A stretch of DNA of 64,000 bases from Gonatopus flavifemur. Its lineage: Eukaryota > Arthropoda > Insecta > Hymenoptera > Dryinidae. Shown in pieces: positions 46,340 through 56,246 of the stretch (positions are counted from its first letter, which is position 1; each line of letters opens with the position of its first letter). The notes under the pieces are model-generated. The model worked only from the letters and a program-made list of their open reading frames with translations. It searched no databases and was not told the origin of the DNA. The stretch covers positions 19,920,001-19,984,000 of the forward strand of contig JAFFJZ010000001.1 of the NCBI GenBank assembly GCA_018340375.1, read 5' to 3'. Both the position numbers and the translations under genes were made by a program.

Positions 46340-46703
46340 TGAACTTGGTTTTACTACTTTTAACCAATTAAATTTGTTAATGAAAATTCAAATTTTGCAT
46401 CTCGAAAAGAAGAGAAAAAAAACCGAGGAAAGAAAAACACAAACAGCAAAATCAATGGAACGGACTCGTGAAAGTAACAACGTTATATGATTGTTCTTTT
46501 TGAATTCTGATTCTGAAATTATTGTTCACTCGAATGATGACAACGATCGATGTGGTTCGTAATAATACACTCTTTCAACAAAAAAATGTCCTTATGAGAG
46601 AAAATAAATAATCGATCCGCTCGACGTGTGGCGACGTGAGATTCTAATCATTGGACGGATATCAGATTCTATGTTGTTTTATTCTTTTCATCCAAATAAT
46701 CCG

Positions 46704-46757
46704 TTGATGATAATGATAATGTTAATGATAATGATGATGATAATAATAATAATAACG
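46704..46757. repeat. GAT/AAT trinucleotide microsatellite
   Basis: GATGATAATGATAATG-type run, followed by AATAATAATAA. A plus-strand TTTATT at 46678-46683 gives AATAAA on the minus strand, a possible poly(A) signal for a transcript of the micropeptide ORF. Confidence 0.8.
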
Positions 46758-47005
46758 ATATAATAACCATAATCATAATATGATAAAAGATGATGATAAT
46801 AATCATAAATACATATCGACAATAATTATAATAAATAACGATAATAATAAATTCGTGTATGCGTGTGTGTATGTGTGTGTGAATTTATGTAAGATACAGA
46901 AGAAGAAACAACAAAAGTAAAGAAACAAATTAACATACCGGTTAACGATGAAAATCAGTGGTTGAAGGATGCCGATATCTGGACGCAGAACAGAACGTAG
47001 CGGAT

Positions 47006-47027
47006 AGATATATATATATATATATAT
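47006..47027. repeat. TA microsatellite
   Basis: GATA followed by a run of nine TA units. Similar TA and CA-rich runs continue at 47660-47850. Confidence 0.85.
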
Positions 47028-47416
47028 TTCAATTACGATCAAGATTTCTTTCTCTAGTGAAATTTTCACCTCGACATGGGATTTTTTTGATCTCTCTTTC
47101 ACGACTTTCGAGAATTGAGAATAAATAATAAATAAATAAATATCTTACTGGCTCTCACAGAGTCTCTCCCTCTTTGTTGGAGGAAAGAAGATGCGTGAAT
47201 ATGTTATACCAACAAAAAAAAATTGAAAGAAAAAAACAACGGATTATAAACTAACGAAGAAAATCGATAAACGTTGCTGTGTGAGATTACTCAAAATTGC
47301 TTTGAGGAATTTCTATCGAGTCTGTTTGTTCTCTGTCAATGTTTGAGCTCTTCTCGTCGGTCTCCCCGAATAACCAAGTATCTTCCAAAAGTTGACAACA
47401 CGGAATCCTTGGTCAC

Positions 47417-47512
47417 TTAATTATAGATAAAATGTAATACAATGTAAAGTGCTACGAACAAAACGATCACCACGAACAGGATGATGATATCTTTGTTTCG
47501 AATGATAGACAT
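47417..47512 (-). CDS. 31-residue single-pass membrane micropeptide
   Basis: ATG at 47510-47512, TAA at 47417-47419. Residues 1-8 (MSIIRNKD) are short and polar or basic. Residues 9-30 form one continuous hydrophobic helix rich in I, L, V and F with Tyr near its end, ending in Asn. It is the first ATG after an upstream in-frame stop, so the start is clear. The ORF is richer in GC than its neighbours, uses varied codons for its repeated hydrophobic residues (GTG, GTT, GTA for Val), and lies in repeat-poor DNA. The plan resembles the SERCA-regulating micropeptides (sarcolamban class, about 28-30 residues), but I cannot claim homology. Confidence 0.45.
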   Translation of the reverse strand: MSIIRNKDIIILFVVIVLFVALYIVLHFIYN

Positions 47513-47879
47513 ATATGTATCTTTACGGACTTTGAGACATAACCGGCCAATATGAAGATGACAACGATATATAAAACACAACTCGTGTAGTTTGTATGAG
47601 TTTAGTTAACGTTCAGAGAAAAACGAAAAATGATTTTTCACGTGAGCTTTAACTTGAGGCATGTATATCATACGTATACATATATATGCGTAACCACATA
47701 TATATATATAATATGTGCGTTTGTGTAAATGTGGTGTTTGTGTGTCTCTCTTTGAAATATCTATGTAAATATGCACTTTTTTTGTATATACATATATAAA
47801 TTGTTTTGTTTGTTAGATGATACACATATGTATATAATATATTATGCCGAATGAAAAGGTTTTTAAAATATAGGAAGCA

Positions 47880-48230
47880 AGCAAGAGTAAGAAGATATAA
47901 CGGTGTCTACAACGCAATTGCCTTCATGTGGTGCGGTAACTAAACTGAGAGGGCGCGGATCCGGTGCCACTGACTACAACCCCTCTATGCCTTCCATGCG
48001 TGCACGTCTACCGCCTGCGCCTTCCACCCCCAATCTCTTCAACCCCAATTCCGCTGCCATCTTCGCCCTACCTTTGATTCCGTGGTGGCATGAAAGAAAA
48101 TGGGCTACGCTCGGGAAAATAAGAACACACGACGGTGACTACGACGACGATGTGAAAAATTCTATTCGGAAACATGAAACGGAAAGAAAATAATGAGAGA
48201 AAGAAGAAGAAAGAAGTCAAATGGAGAGAC
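47880..48230. other. GC-richer block upstream of the micropeptide ORF
   Basis: Less AT-rich than its surroundings, with CpG and C-rich words (TTCCACCCCCAATCTC). It lies 0.4-0.7 kb upstream of the micropeptide ORF on the minus strand and could be a promoter or 5-prime exon. A minus-strand ATG in the context AAGATGG (28 codons, starting about 48064) and a plus-strand 96-codon ORF are both present; neither is recognised. Confidence 0.3.
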
Positions 48231-49290
48231 AGAGAGGAGAAAAGTGCGCAAACGCTAGGGGAAAACATGAATTGGAGGTTGGTACCATTTGACGAGCCAC
48301 CAACGAGTGAATGAAAGCAGAGTTTGGGTCGAAATACACGATAAGGAGACTCCTAGTTGAGAGGAATGAGAAATAGGGTTGGTAACTCCAATTCAGCGAT
48401 TCACGCATGCGTCTTCAACTTTGGGATCGTCGTTTCGATATCTGATATAAAAACAAAATCGATAACTATTATTTGCATCATTGTTTATGAATTTTTTATT
48501 CCGTCGCAAGGTTCGGGACATTGAAATTCAACCCTGCTACATTGATCAAACAAAACTTTGTCCTACAATTTTTCTATTTGATCTGATTTCATTCCGAACG
48601 GGCATTTAGATTCGTATTGAGAGTATCGAATTTGAATTAGTATTGAATAAATTTGATTTATTGAGCCTCAATAATGCGGAGATGATGAAGCATAAATGAA
48701 TTTATTAATTATCTGCAGGAATTGTTGAGTGGATGATTAGAATGCTGTTTAAATTTGAATGAATTCTTTGAGCTTTTGATTTGCATTTGCCGAGTGATAT
48801 CTCTCGAGCCTTCCGATAACATCAACAGGATGTTTTACAGGGCACTGTAGGGAACAATTGTGGAATTTTCCCCCAAAAAACAGTGCCGGTAAAGTTCCTC
48901 CATCGATGGGGAAGTTATAATTTGGAGAACTTTTTGGTGAACAAAAAACGAAATGATTCCTCAAAGTGATAGAAAAATCCTTCGTTTTTTATGAAAAAAC
49001 AATCCTCCCGCGATGAGGGGAGGATATCCACCAACAGTGTGGAGAAAAACTTCCCACATTTTTTACAGTGGGTGAGATGACGCACTTTCCCGCTTCACTA
49101 CAACGTAAAATGATACATAAAACCTCATTTATTCGAGAAAGATTTAAAGAGTGTAATTGAAAGTTTATATTTTCCTTGAGTAAACGAGGTTTGATGTGTC
49201 GTTTTATGCTATAGAGGAGTAGGAAAATGCACTTTACCTTAGACGTAAATTCGTTTTTATGATGAAATTCTCATATGATTCGAATACCCC
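48231..49290. other. Unique AT-rich DNA
   Basis: No supported feature. A short hairpin TCCTCCCGCGATGAGGGGAGGA lies near 49003 (20 of its bases: TCCTCCCGCGATGAGGGGAG). Confidence 0.35.
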
Positions 49291-49297
49291 GTTGGAA

Positions 49298-49412
49298 AGG
49301 GGCCGTCCATAAACTACGTGGCACTGTTTTTGCAACTTTTTGACCCCCCCCCCCGCCCCTATGTAGCTCTACCTTGGCTTTTCTTTGAACACACTCCCCC
49401 CCCCCCCCCTTC
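49298..49412. repeat. Element terminus with poly-C tracts
   Basis: GGGGCCGTCCATAAACTACG is followed 40 bases later by a 12-C tract and then a 15-C tract (49397-49411). Similar GGG-CGTYCA words occur alone at 3794 and 24447. Probably one end of a widespread but here incomplete element; the C tracts are unusual in this sequence. Confidence 0.45.
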
Positions 49413-49491
49413 AGGAACTGAAAATGAAATAAGAGGACAAAAACCGTCCAAATTTGTTGACTCGGGGATTTATTCAATATGCACAATTTTA

Positions 49492-49839
49492 CACTGAGAA
49501 AAATGTGTTTCGTAGAACTAGCAATCACAGAATTGTTGGCATTTTATTGTTGGAAATACAATAATTTTTGTTCTTATAGCAATACATGTTGTCTTGTTAA
49601 CAATAGAATTGTCAATTCAGCAATGTTAACGGTCATATTTTTACGATTTTTATTGTAGGTTGACATATGACAATGCTGAATTGTCACATATCAACCAGCA
49701 ATAAAATTGCTGAATTGACAATTTTATTGTTAATAAGACAACTATATATTGCTACAAGAACAAGAATTATTGTATATTCAACAATAAAATGTCAGCACTG
49801 CTCTTATTGTTAGTTCTACGAAACACATTTTTCTCAGTG
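49492..49839. mobile_element. CAC-type element L with ACAATAAAATTG words
   Basis: 348 bp, ends CACTGAGAAAAATGTGTTTC and GAAACACATTTTTCTCAGTG (perfect complements), flanked by TA on both sides. Interior words CAATTCAGCAATGTT and TTGTTAACAATA recur in both orientations. Non-coding. Confidence 0.9.
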
Positions 49840-49929
49840 TATGTTTGTCTTGAATATATTCTCATCGTTAACTCTGAACATAGTCGAGGATTACCATAAA
49901 TGGCAATTCAAACACTTAGTCGTCATTTT

Positions 49930-49995
49930 GGAGATCTGCTGATGTGATAAATGCTGTGTTTCCCACTCGGAGGACCTGGGTTCGAATCTCGCTAA
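49930..49995 (+). repeat. tRNA-like sequence
   Basis: GGGTTCGAATCTC (49978-49990) fits a Pol III B box or tRNA T-loop, preceded by CCCACTCGGAGGACC, which resembles an anticodon stem and variable loop. The 5-prime half is weak. Probably a tRNA pseudogene or a SINE head. Confidence 0.4.
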
Positions 49996-50149
49996 GTCAA
50001 CTTTCCAACATTGGAACTTACAATCGCCTTTTCTTCACACATGAATGAAACTACATCGTAATAGAATGTTTGTAGAGATAAATTCGGATGAGAAATTTTT
50101 TTCCTCAGTCAAAAGTGATATTTTTCAAATAGGTGTACATAAATTATTG

Positions 50150-50334
50150 ATATAACCACATGATATTGCAAAACTGAATATTTGAATTGTTAATAATGTT
50201 GACAATATAATATTGTTGCCAGTTTAGCAATAGTTACGGTCATATTGTTACGATATTTATTGTGGGTTGATGTATAACAATATTCTATTGTCAATTCAGC
50301 AATATTATTGTTAGTTTTTTTCTCTCCGTGTACT
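50150..50334. repeat. Half element of family L
   Basis: Shares TAGCAATAGTTACGGTCATA and ACGATATTTATTGT(A/G)GGTTGA words with L and ends TTTTTTTCTCTCCGTG before TA. A left end is not found. Confidence 0.5.
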
Positions 50335-50481
50335 GAGGCGATATTGGCATTTGTCTGGAATGATAACGCTTTCCTGTGATGGTTACTTGGCCCTGGTTTG
50401 GTACTGATAATCGGTAATGGCTTTCAGTACAGGCACATTGCTTTTAATTGGTACTGCAATGCCATTGATCCTGATATAGAA

Positions 50482-50647
50482 CCCAACAAACGCAACGTCT
50501 AAAACTTCGCGACAAATTTTATGTAAGACCTCTTTTAGATACCCAACAGACATCTTTCAGAGTATTGTCTATAAGATATCTATTAGATATCTAAAAGATG
50601 TCTTATACAACATTTTTCACAAAGTTTTAGACGTTGTGTTTGTTGGT
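50482..50647. mobile_element. CCC/GGG element K with AA duplication
   Basis: 166 bp. Starts CCCAACAAACGCAACGTC, ends GACGTTGTGTTTGTTGGT. The last base is T rather than G. Flanked by AA on both sides. The interior repeats AGATATCT and AAGATGTCTTA palindromic words. Inside element I. Confidence 0.75.
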
Positions 50648-50694
50648 AAAGTGTCTCAGTAAACATTTCCAACTTCCCAAAGGCGAATTCTTAA

Positions 50695-51381
50695 GGGGTA
50701 ACAACACAGTGAACTGTCCAAAAATAACGCTTTTTCAGATTTTTTTTTCGAGAATTAGAGAGTTCCTATTCAAATTGAACTACACGAAGGTGTTCTGCTA
50801 CTATTAAAGTACAAAATAATTTTTTTGTGGAAGTTTATTGTGATGGCGACTTGACAGGTGAATGACTGGAGCACTGTGAAAATTCATGGTCGTGCGGTGG
50901 GATAAATAACTCAGTCCAGAATTGACGTAGAACACAGAACCAGAAATAATTATTTTCTGTCATCCAAAAGCTAGTGAAATACGTATCCGTTTTGAAAAAC
51001 GTGCATTTTCTACAAAATGGCATCGGTTTGAGGAAAAAAGTAGGATTTTCACCCTAAATTTCGTTACTTAATGTTGAATAAAAAACGCAAATATCAATAT
51101 TTCAGAAAACCCGTACGTATTTCACTAGATAATCATATCACGAATACAATAAAGAAACCCCGAGGTGATTGATTGAAAATTGGCGGAGCTAGAGCTCCCA
51201 CCGACTTTCGACATACTGTTTTGAAATAAACGCGTTTAAAGTTTCTGTAACAGTTGAGTCGTGCGTGTTTAGTCGGACCTATGTTTGTAGTTTACGGTAT
51301 ATCATTTTCGGGTCCTCGAAGAGTACTTTAAGTCAAAAAAAATTTTTTCACCTTCTTAAAATTCCACTGTGGTGTTACCCC
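50695..51381. mobile_element. TTAA-flanked element J
   Basis: 687 bp, perfect TTAA on both sides (50691-50694, 51382-51385). Ends GGGGTAACAACACAGTG and CACTGTGGTGTTACCCC are inverted repeats with one mismatch. Like family C it starts with four G. The interior has no recognisable transposase. Confidence 0.85.
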
Positions 51382-52139
51382 TTAAGACAAACTTTAGGAA
51401 CAGAACTTTTTCCCTTCGATAAGGCATTAGAAAATTCAAGTTACAAAGAAAATGAGTTGACTATTAGGATAACGAGCACATGGGCTACTCTAACTATCGA
51501 TGAGTATACTCAATGGATTTGAGTCAACTTTGAAACTAAGCATTACACAGCGTTTAACCAGAAGGAAATGTTTTTTGGTTTTACGTAAAAAATTCGTCCT
51601 CGAAAGGTCGGGTATGTTTTCTGGGACACCTTGGATATTCAGTATTCTAACGACCTCCTTCTACTCTTGAATCTCAGAACTAGGAGTTGCCGATCAGGTT
51701 GTTGATTATTTGCAATTAGCACAGTGCCCGTATTAAATCGGTACCTTGCCAACATAAAGCTCTCAGTACTGGTTTATCAGTACATGCTAGTACCATATCC
51801 CTATCTATTCAGTACAAAACCCGTAAATGCTAGTCAACTCTTGGGAAATAATACTGGCATTGTACTCGGCCTGTTGTCAACATTGGCATAATTTGAATTT
51901 TTCTGATTGGAATGTATCATGATACAAAAGTCAAATTCCAGCCCAATATTGGGTATCAAGCCTTGTAACCGTACCATCTGTGTGGCGAAGATTCGTAAAA
52001 ATTGAAAAATAATATTTTTTGTATTTATTTTATAATCAACTTCTTCACAAAATTGTAATGAGGAAGTTGATAAGGTTTCAATTGTTGAAAATCAGTTGTG
52101 TAATAACAAATGTGATAAGAGCGTGGAGGGGTGAGCGCA

Positions 52140-52175
52140 TATAAATAGAGGCGAGAAGCCCACGAAAGTCACTGC
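52140..52175 (+). promoter_or_regulatory. Core promoter: TATA box and initiator
   Basis: TATAAATA at 52140-52147 and TCACT at 52169-52173, with the candidate +1 A at 52171, 31 bases from the first T of the TATA box. The spacing is right for Pol II. It probably belongs to the LTR-like segment. Confidence 0.55.
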
Positions 52176-52272
52176 CGTTCCACCGCTCGAATGAGTATAT
52201 TGTAATGCGCAGGCATAGATAAAATAAAATCATTTTATTTTGAATAAAGGGGAGTTATTTTCAATTTCCCAA

Positions 52273-52590
52273 TGACAGTTGAAGAATCTGTCGGTTAAAA
52301 TCTTCACTTTTACTTTCAAGTAAAATGATGACAGTTGAAGAATCTGTCTGTTAAAATCTTCTATTTTACTTTCAAGTAAAATACTGACAGTTGAAGAATC
52401 TGTCGGTTAAAATCTTCACTTTTACTTTCAAGTAAAATACTGACAGTTGAAGAATCTGTCGGTTAAAATCTTCACTTTTACTTTCAAGTAAAATGATGAC
52501 AGTTGAAGAATCTGTCTGTTAAAATCTTCACTTTTACTTTCAAGTAAAATACTGACAGTTGAAGAATCTGTCTGTTAAAATCTCCTCTCA
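52273..52590. repeat. 56-bp tandem array, six units
   Basis: Units start TGACAGTTGAAGAATCTGTC at 52273, 52329, 52385, 52441, 52497 and 52553, exactly 56 bp apart. Each continues GGTTAAAATCTTCACTTTTA then CTTTCAAGTAAAAT, with an inverted TTACTTTCAAGTAA word. The units differ at only a few positions (for example T or G in CTGTC(G/T)GTT). The last unit is truncated. Not a CRISPR array: there are no unique spacers. Confidence 0.95.
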
Positions 52591-53281
52591 GTTTAATTCA
52601 AAGTAAAAATCGCCAGTTGAATCAGAACGCTGAATGCTACATTATTTATAGAGATATCACGGTCTTTAGCAAACAATGGCTGAATATGAATCTGGCAATT
52701 AAGTTCACACTAGGTGTGAATTTTCAAATGAAAACTGGGCATCGGTACATTTGACGGTGGGAATCGTCATTAAAGTATATCTTGCGGATAATTTAATTGC
52801 ATTAATAAAAGTGACAATACGGATAATTTAATACACAAGTTTCTCAATTTAATGGAAAATTGAGTGGCGACCGTTAGAACTTGCAAGGCAATGGGTATAA
52901 AACTTGTTGTTCGGTCACAGCCTCGCACGAGGTTATCATCTCAAGTTTTTACTAAGTTTGGACCATTTTTTGTCATGGATTCTGGTCCAATGTAAGTTAA
53001 CATTGGACTAGGGTCGGGCCCAGCTTGGGCTATTTGTTCACGGTAAGAAGTCCGACTGAATTTGGTTGCATCTTACTTGAAAATGTGACTAACATTCAGT
53101 CTTTTCCATTGTATCGGCATTTGTTTTCGGCGCTGACTTTCATTAAAACGAGGCTGGTTTTCTTTGCATCTTAGAATCAGCTCAATTTCAGAATGGAAGT
53201 GAATTTTACTTTTTACCGTGTTAATTGTATTCTCATATGAGAATTTGCTTTACATCAGTTATGAGTAAACACAGGAAAGAG

Positions 53282-54150
53282 CTCATATAAAAATTTCTAA
53301 GTTTCGCCAATGCTGACAATAGAATATAGCTTGGCGTAACGTTGCGGGAGGGGGGGGGAGGGCTTGGCAATCTATAAATATTCAATATCGATTAACAACA
53401 AATACAATGTTGTATCGATTTCGGTTGTCAGCCCAACATTGATTCAAAATTCTGCCAGGCTTGGCGCTTGCTAGGTTCATCCTTGGTCCAACATTGACCG
53501 AACGATAGATTCTATTGAAAGTGAGGATCATTTGAAACGTGGTTGAATATTGCCATAAACTTCGGTCTGCTCTGCATAACAATTAGTTTTCAACGTAGCG
53601 CCGGTTGTTGGTAATAGCGAGGCTCAATATTGGCATGCTCCTTGATTTCAACTTTTGATGGCTGATTCGCTAGCTAAGTTACCGATCAAGTGTTTCTCGC
53701 GAGTAGGGAGAGATGTATACAAGGAATATATTGAGACTCAAATAATTCTCTGGAAGAACGGTCAATCGTTCTTTGTTACAGGTTACACCAGAGGGCTCCT
53801 GCCGCTGATGCATATTGTGTATACTTCTCATGGCAAACTTTAGCCACAAAAAAGCCGAGGTGTTGACAGATAAAAGAAGAAAACACAATAACATCCCAAA
53901 TAACATGTATTGAAAATTGTGAAATGCAGATACTTTTTATATATTCTTCGGTTAATTATTTTTCACAGTTTTATCATTGGCGCGACATTGATAAACAAAT
54001 TTTCCTATTGTTTGCTAATGATATGATATATTTCATTGCCATTTCTGCACCAATGATGGGGTTCCATTGGAAAAGCACATTGATAAATCATAAAATGATG
54101 TTATCATTTCAGTGTTGCGCCATGCTATTCCGTATTCGATCCGGTCCCTG
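53282..54150. mobile_element. Element A, copy 4, degraded
   Basis: CTCATATAAAAATTTCTAAG then TCGCCAATGCTGACAATAGA at the left, and GATGTTATCATTTCAGTGTT then GCGCCATGC at the right (about 54094), align with A1 in order. A poly-G tract (53347-53358) lies in the left part. The right terminus is replaced by a MITE. Confidence 0.65.
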
Positions 54151-54417
54151 CACGGAGAAAAAGGTATCTTGAAAAATCCCATAATTTATGGATTTTTGGC
54201 GTTGGTCTGGCCCGAGTCAAAATATTTACGTGAAGATACCTCTAAAAGTACCATAATGGCTGGGACTTTTATAAAGAAGGTACCATACTTCTTTATAAAA
54301 GTCCAAGAAGTTGTGGCACTTGTAGAGGTTCGTTTACGTAAATATTTTGACTCGGGTCAGACCAACGCCAAAAATCAATAAATTATGGTATTTTTCAAGA
54401 TATCTGTTTTCTCAGTA
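54151..54417. mobile_element. CAC-type MITE with long arms
   Basis: Ends CACGGAGAAAAAGGTATCTT and AAGATATCTGTTTTCTCAG. Arms carry GGCGTTGGTCTGGCCCGAGT and its near complement ACTCGGGTCAGACCAACGCC, plus AGTACCATAATGGCTGGGAC. Same style as 2623 and 10005. Inserted at the degraded right side of A4. Confidence 0.85.
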
Positions 54418-54705
54418 TGCTCAAAACCCCAGATAAAAGAAGAACTCGGACATTATGCCAAAAAAAAGTAGTCATTATATCTATTCTCCGGTCATTTCAC
54501 CGATAAATTTACCAATTATTTGTAAATTCTTACCCCCAGTTATTTGCTTACCAAAAAGTTTTGCTAAATTTATCGAAATTTCTTTTGCGGTGTAAAGTTG
54601 AAATCCGAATAAAACTTGGATAAGTATCGGGATTCCATCCAGGCCCATCTGGGAATTATTCCAGTTTTTATGTCCGTGTTCTAACCAGGTCTTATCCCAA
54701 TTCTA

Positions 54706-54957
54706 CACGGAGGAACTGTCACGCCGATATTCAGATTCGTGCACATCGATGGCCAATGTGCAAGGAAAAGAATTTTTTTCGCATCGATCTTCAATGCGTG
54801 AACATAGGTTTCACATGTTTACGCCCTGAATACCAATATGTCAACATGTGACCACCCATGTTCACGGATTGAAGATCAATGCGAAAAAAATTTCTTTCCT
54901 TGCACATTGGCCATCGATGTGCACAAATCTGAATATCGGCGTGACAGTTTCTCCGTG
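54706..54957. mobile_element. CAC-type foldback
   Basis: 252 bp, flanked by TA on both sides. Ends CACGGAGGAACTGTCACGCC and GGCGTGACAGTTTCTCCGTG. Arms run through TTGCACATTGGCCATCGATG and its complement for over 80 bp. Interior ACATGTTGACATATTG / CAACATGTG words. Non-coding. Confidence 0.9.
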
Positions 54958-54959
54958 TA

Positions 54960-55790
54960 GTTGGAGTTCCATTCCGAGAGTTATAGTCTATATTGATTTG
55001 AAATACGATTTTGAATGACGGGGTACATTCAGCAAAATGCTTATGAAACTTTGAATATTCGGCAATTATGGATCACAAAAGAAATCCACATAACTCGTAT
55101 TTTTTTCAATACAAAACAGACAAGGAGATTTATAGACATTCATACAAAATTTTTCACAAACTTTATATAAATTTTTAAATGAATTTGATCGAATCACTCT
55201 GTAGAATTTCATATAAATCATGAACTCTTGGACTTCCGTATTTTTCGAAATTAGTGATAAAATTACATGAAACAATGTATTTTTCTTGATCGTGAAAAAT
55301 TGAGGGATACGTCTCCGCTTCCATCTTAATATCTTCACCTACGCCGTGCATTATTTCACTAGCTTTCGTATTTGTATTATTCCAGCGCCATACAACTTCT
55401 GAGCTATGACTAGACCCTATTGCAAAACATTGTGCAAGATTTTCTTTTGAGACTGTTGTTTTCCACTGTATTCTATACAATCTTCGAAGCTTTCTCCCGA
55501 ATTTTAATCCACCCCTATTCACTTTTCAGCCAACATAATCGTTCCACAATAAATTTCTAGACCCTTAAAAAATGATCAACCGACTTTCTTGATGAAAAAA
55601 AATCTTGTAGGAAAATTGTTCCAAAAGAATCCAATCTTCTCACTGTCACTGAGCGCCACTTTGCGGTCTTTTTATTTTAAATGTGAAAACGAATTCAAAT
55701 ATTTCATTCAAAAATGAATGTATTATTATCAACTTATTGCGAAAAATTTTCTAAATTATATACAACTCGATATGGTTCATATATGATTTA
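54960..55790. other. AT-rich DNA with an unrecognised minus ORF
   Basis: Two overlapping minus-strand ORFs (90 and 115 codons) cover 55066-55522. Neither shows a motif I recognise; codon use is AT-driven. Noted but not called. Confidence 0.35.
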
Positions 55791-56246
55791 TACAGGGTGT
55801 TTCATAATTCACTGAAAATACTTCAGAGGCGTTATTCTGCAGCCAAAATGCAATAAACTCAGAAGCATCATTCTCTCAGTAAGAAAACGCCGGATCTCTG
55901 GGAAAAAAATTCAACCATCTTATCATTCTTTGTTTCGGAGCTATAGTAATTTAACGTTGCTGAATTCTGATTGGCTAGAAGCCAGGAAATTTCAAATCGC
56001 TGTAGCTCTGAAACAAGGAATAATAGGATGGTTGAATTTTTTCCTCAGAGAACCGGCGTTTTCCAACTTGTAGAATGGTGTTAAGCTCAAGAATGTAGAA
56101 TATAATGCTTTTGAGTTATTTGGATTTGGAAAAAATCTGAAAATGCTCATAGCTCAAAAACTAAGCCTCCAAAAAATTTTTTCCAAACAGGAAATTGTTG
56201 CATTTTGAATGCAGAATAACGCCTCTTAAGTGTTTTCAGCGAAATA

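Larger units (their letters stand above)
50340..51911 (-). mobile_element. CCC/GGG element I, minus copy, hosting K and J
   Basis: The right edge reads TTGTCAACATTGGCATAATT and TTTCTGATTGGA, the complement of the left end of element I at 56247. The left edge (50340-50470) matches the complement of the I repeat unit (for example ATAATCGGTAATGGCTTTCA and AATGATAACGCTTTCC). Between them lie elements K and J. The left terminus is lost. Confidence 0.65.
51979..52862 (+). mobile_element. LTR-like segment
   Basis: Contains, in order, a TATAAATA box (52140), an initiator-like TCACT 31 bases downstream, two AATAAA signals (52223, 52243), a 56-bp tandem array (52273-52590), and at 52865 TGGCGACCGT, which matches the first ten bases of a tRNA-Arg primer-binding site used by some Ty3/gypsy elements. 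This is the U3-R-U5-PBS order of a long terminal repeat. I find no second LTR, no gag or pol, and the ends (TG...CA) are not certain. Confidence 0.4.

Noticed and set aside
49341..49411. Poly-C tracts as assembly errors
   Set aside because: Possible but not demonstrable; similar C or G runs occur at 2296 and 53347, so they may be real.
52273..52590. CRISPR-like array
   Set aside because: The period is exactly 56 bp with the whole unit repeated; there are no variable spacers, and the genome is eukaryotic.
2623..54957. Tc1/mariner assignment of all TA-flanked MITEs
   Set aside because: Related CAC-type elements are flanked by TG or AA, which mariner elements would not be.
55066..55522. Overlapping minus ORFs of 90 and 115 codons as genes
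   Set aside because: Two frames overlap, no recognisable content, AT-driven codon use.
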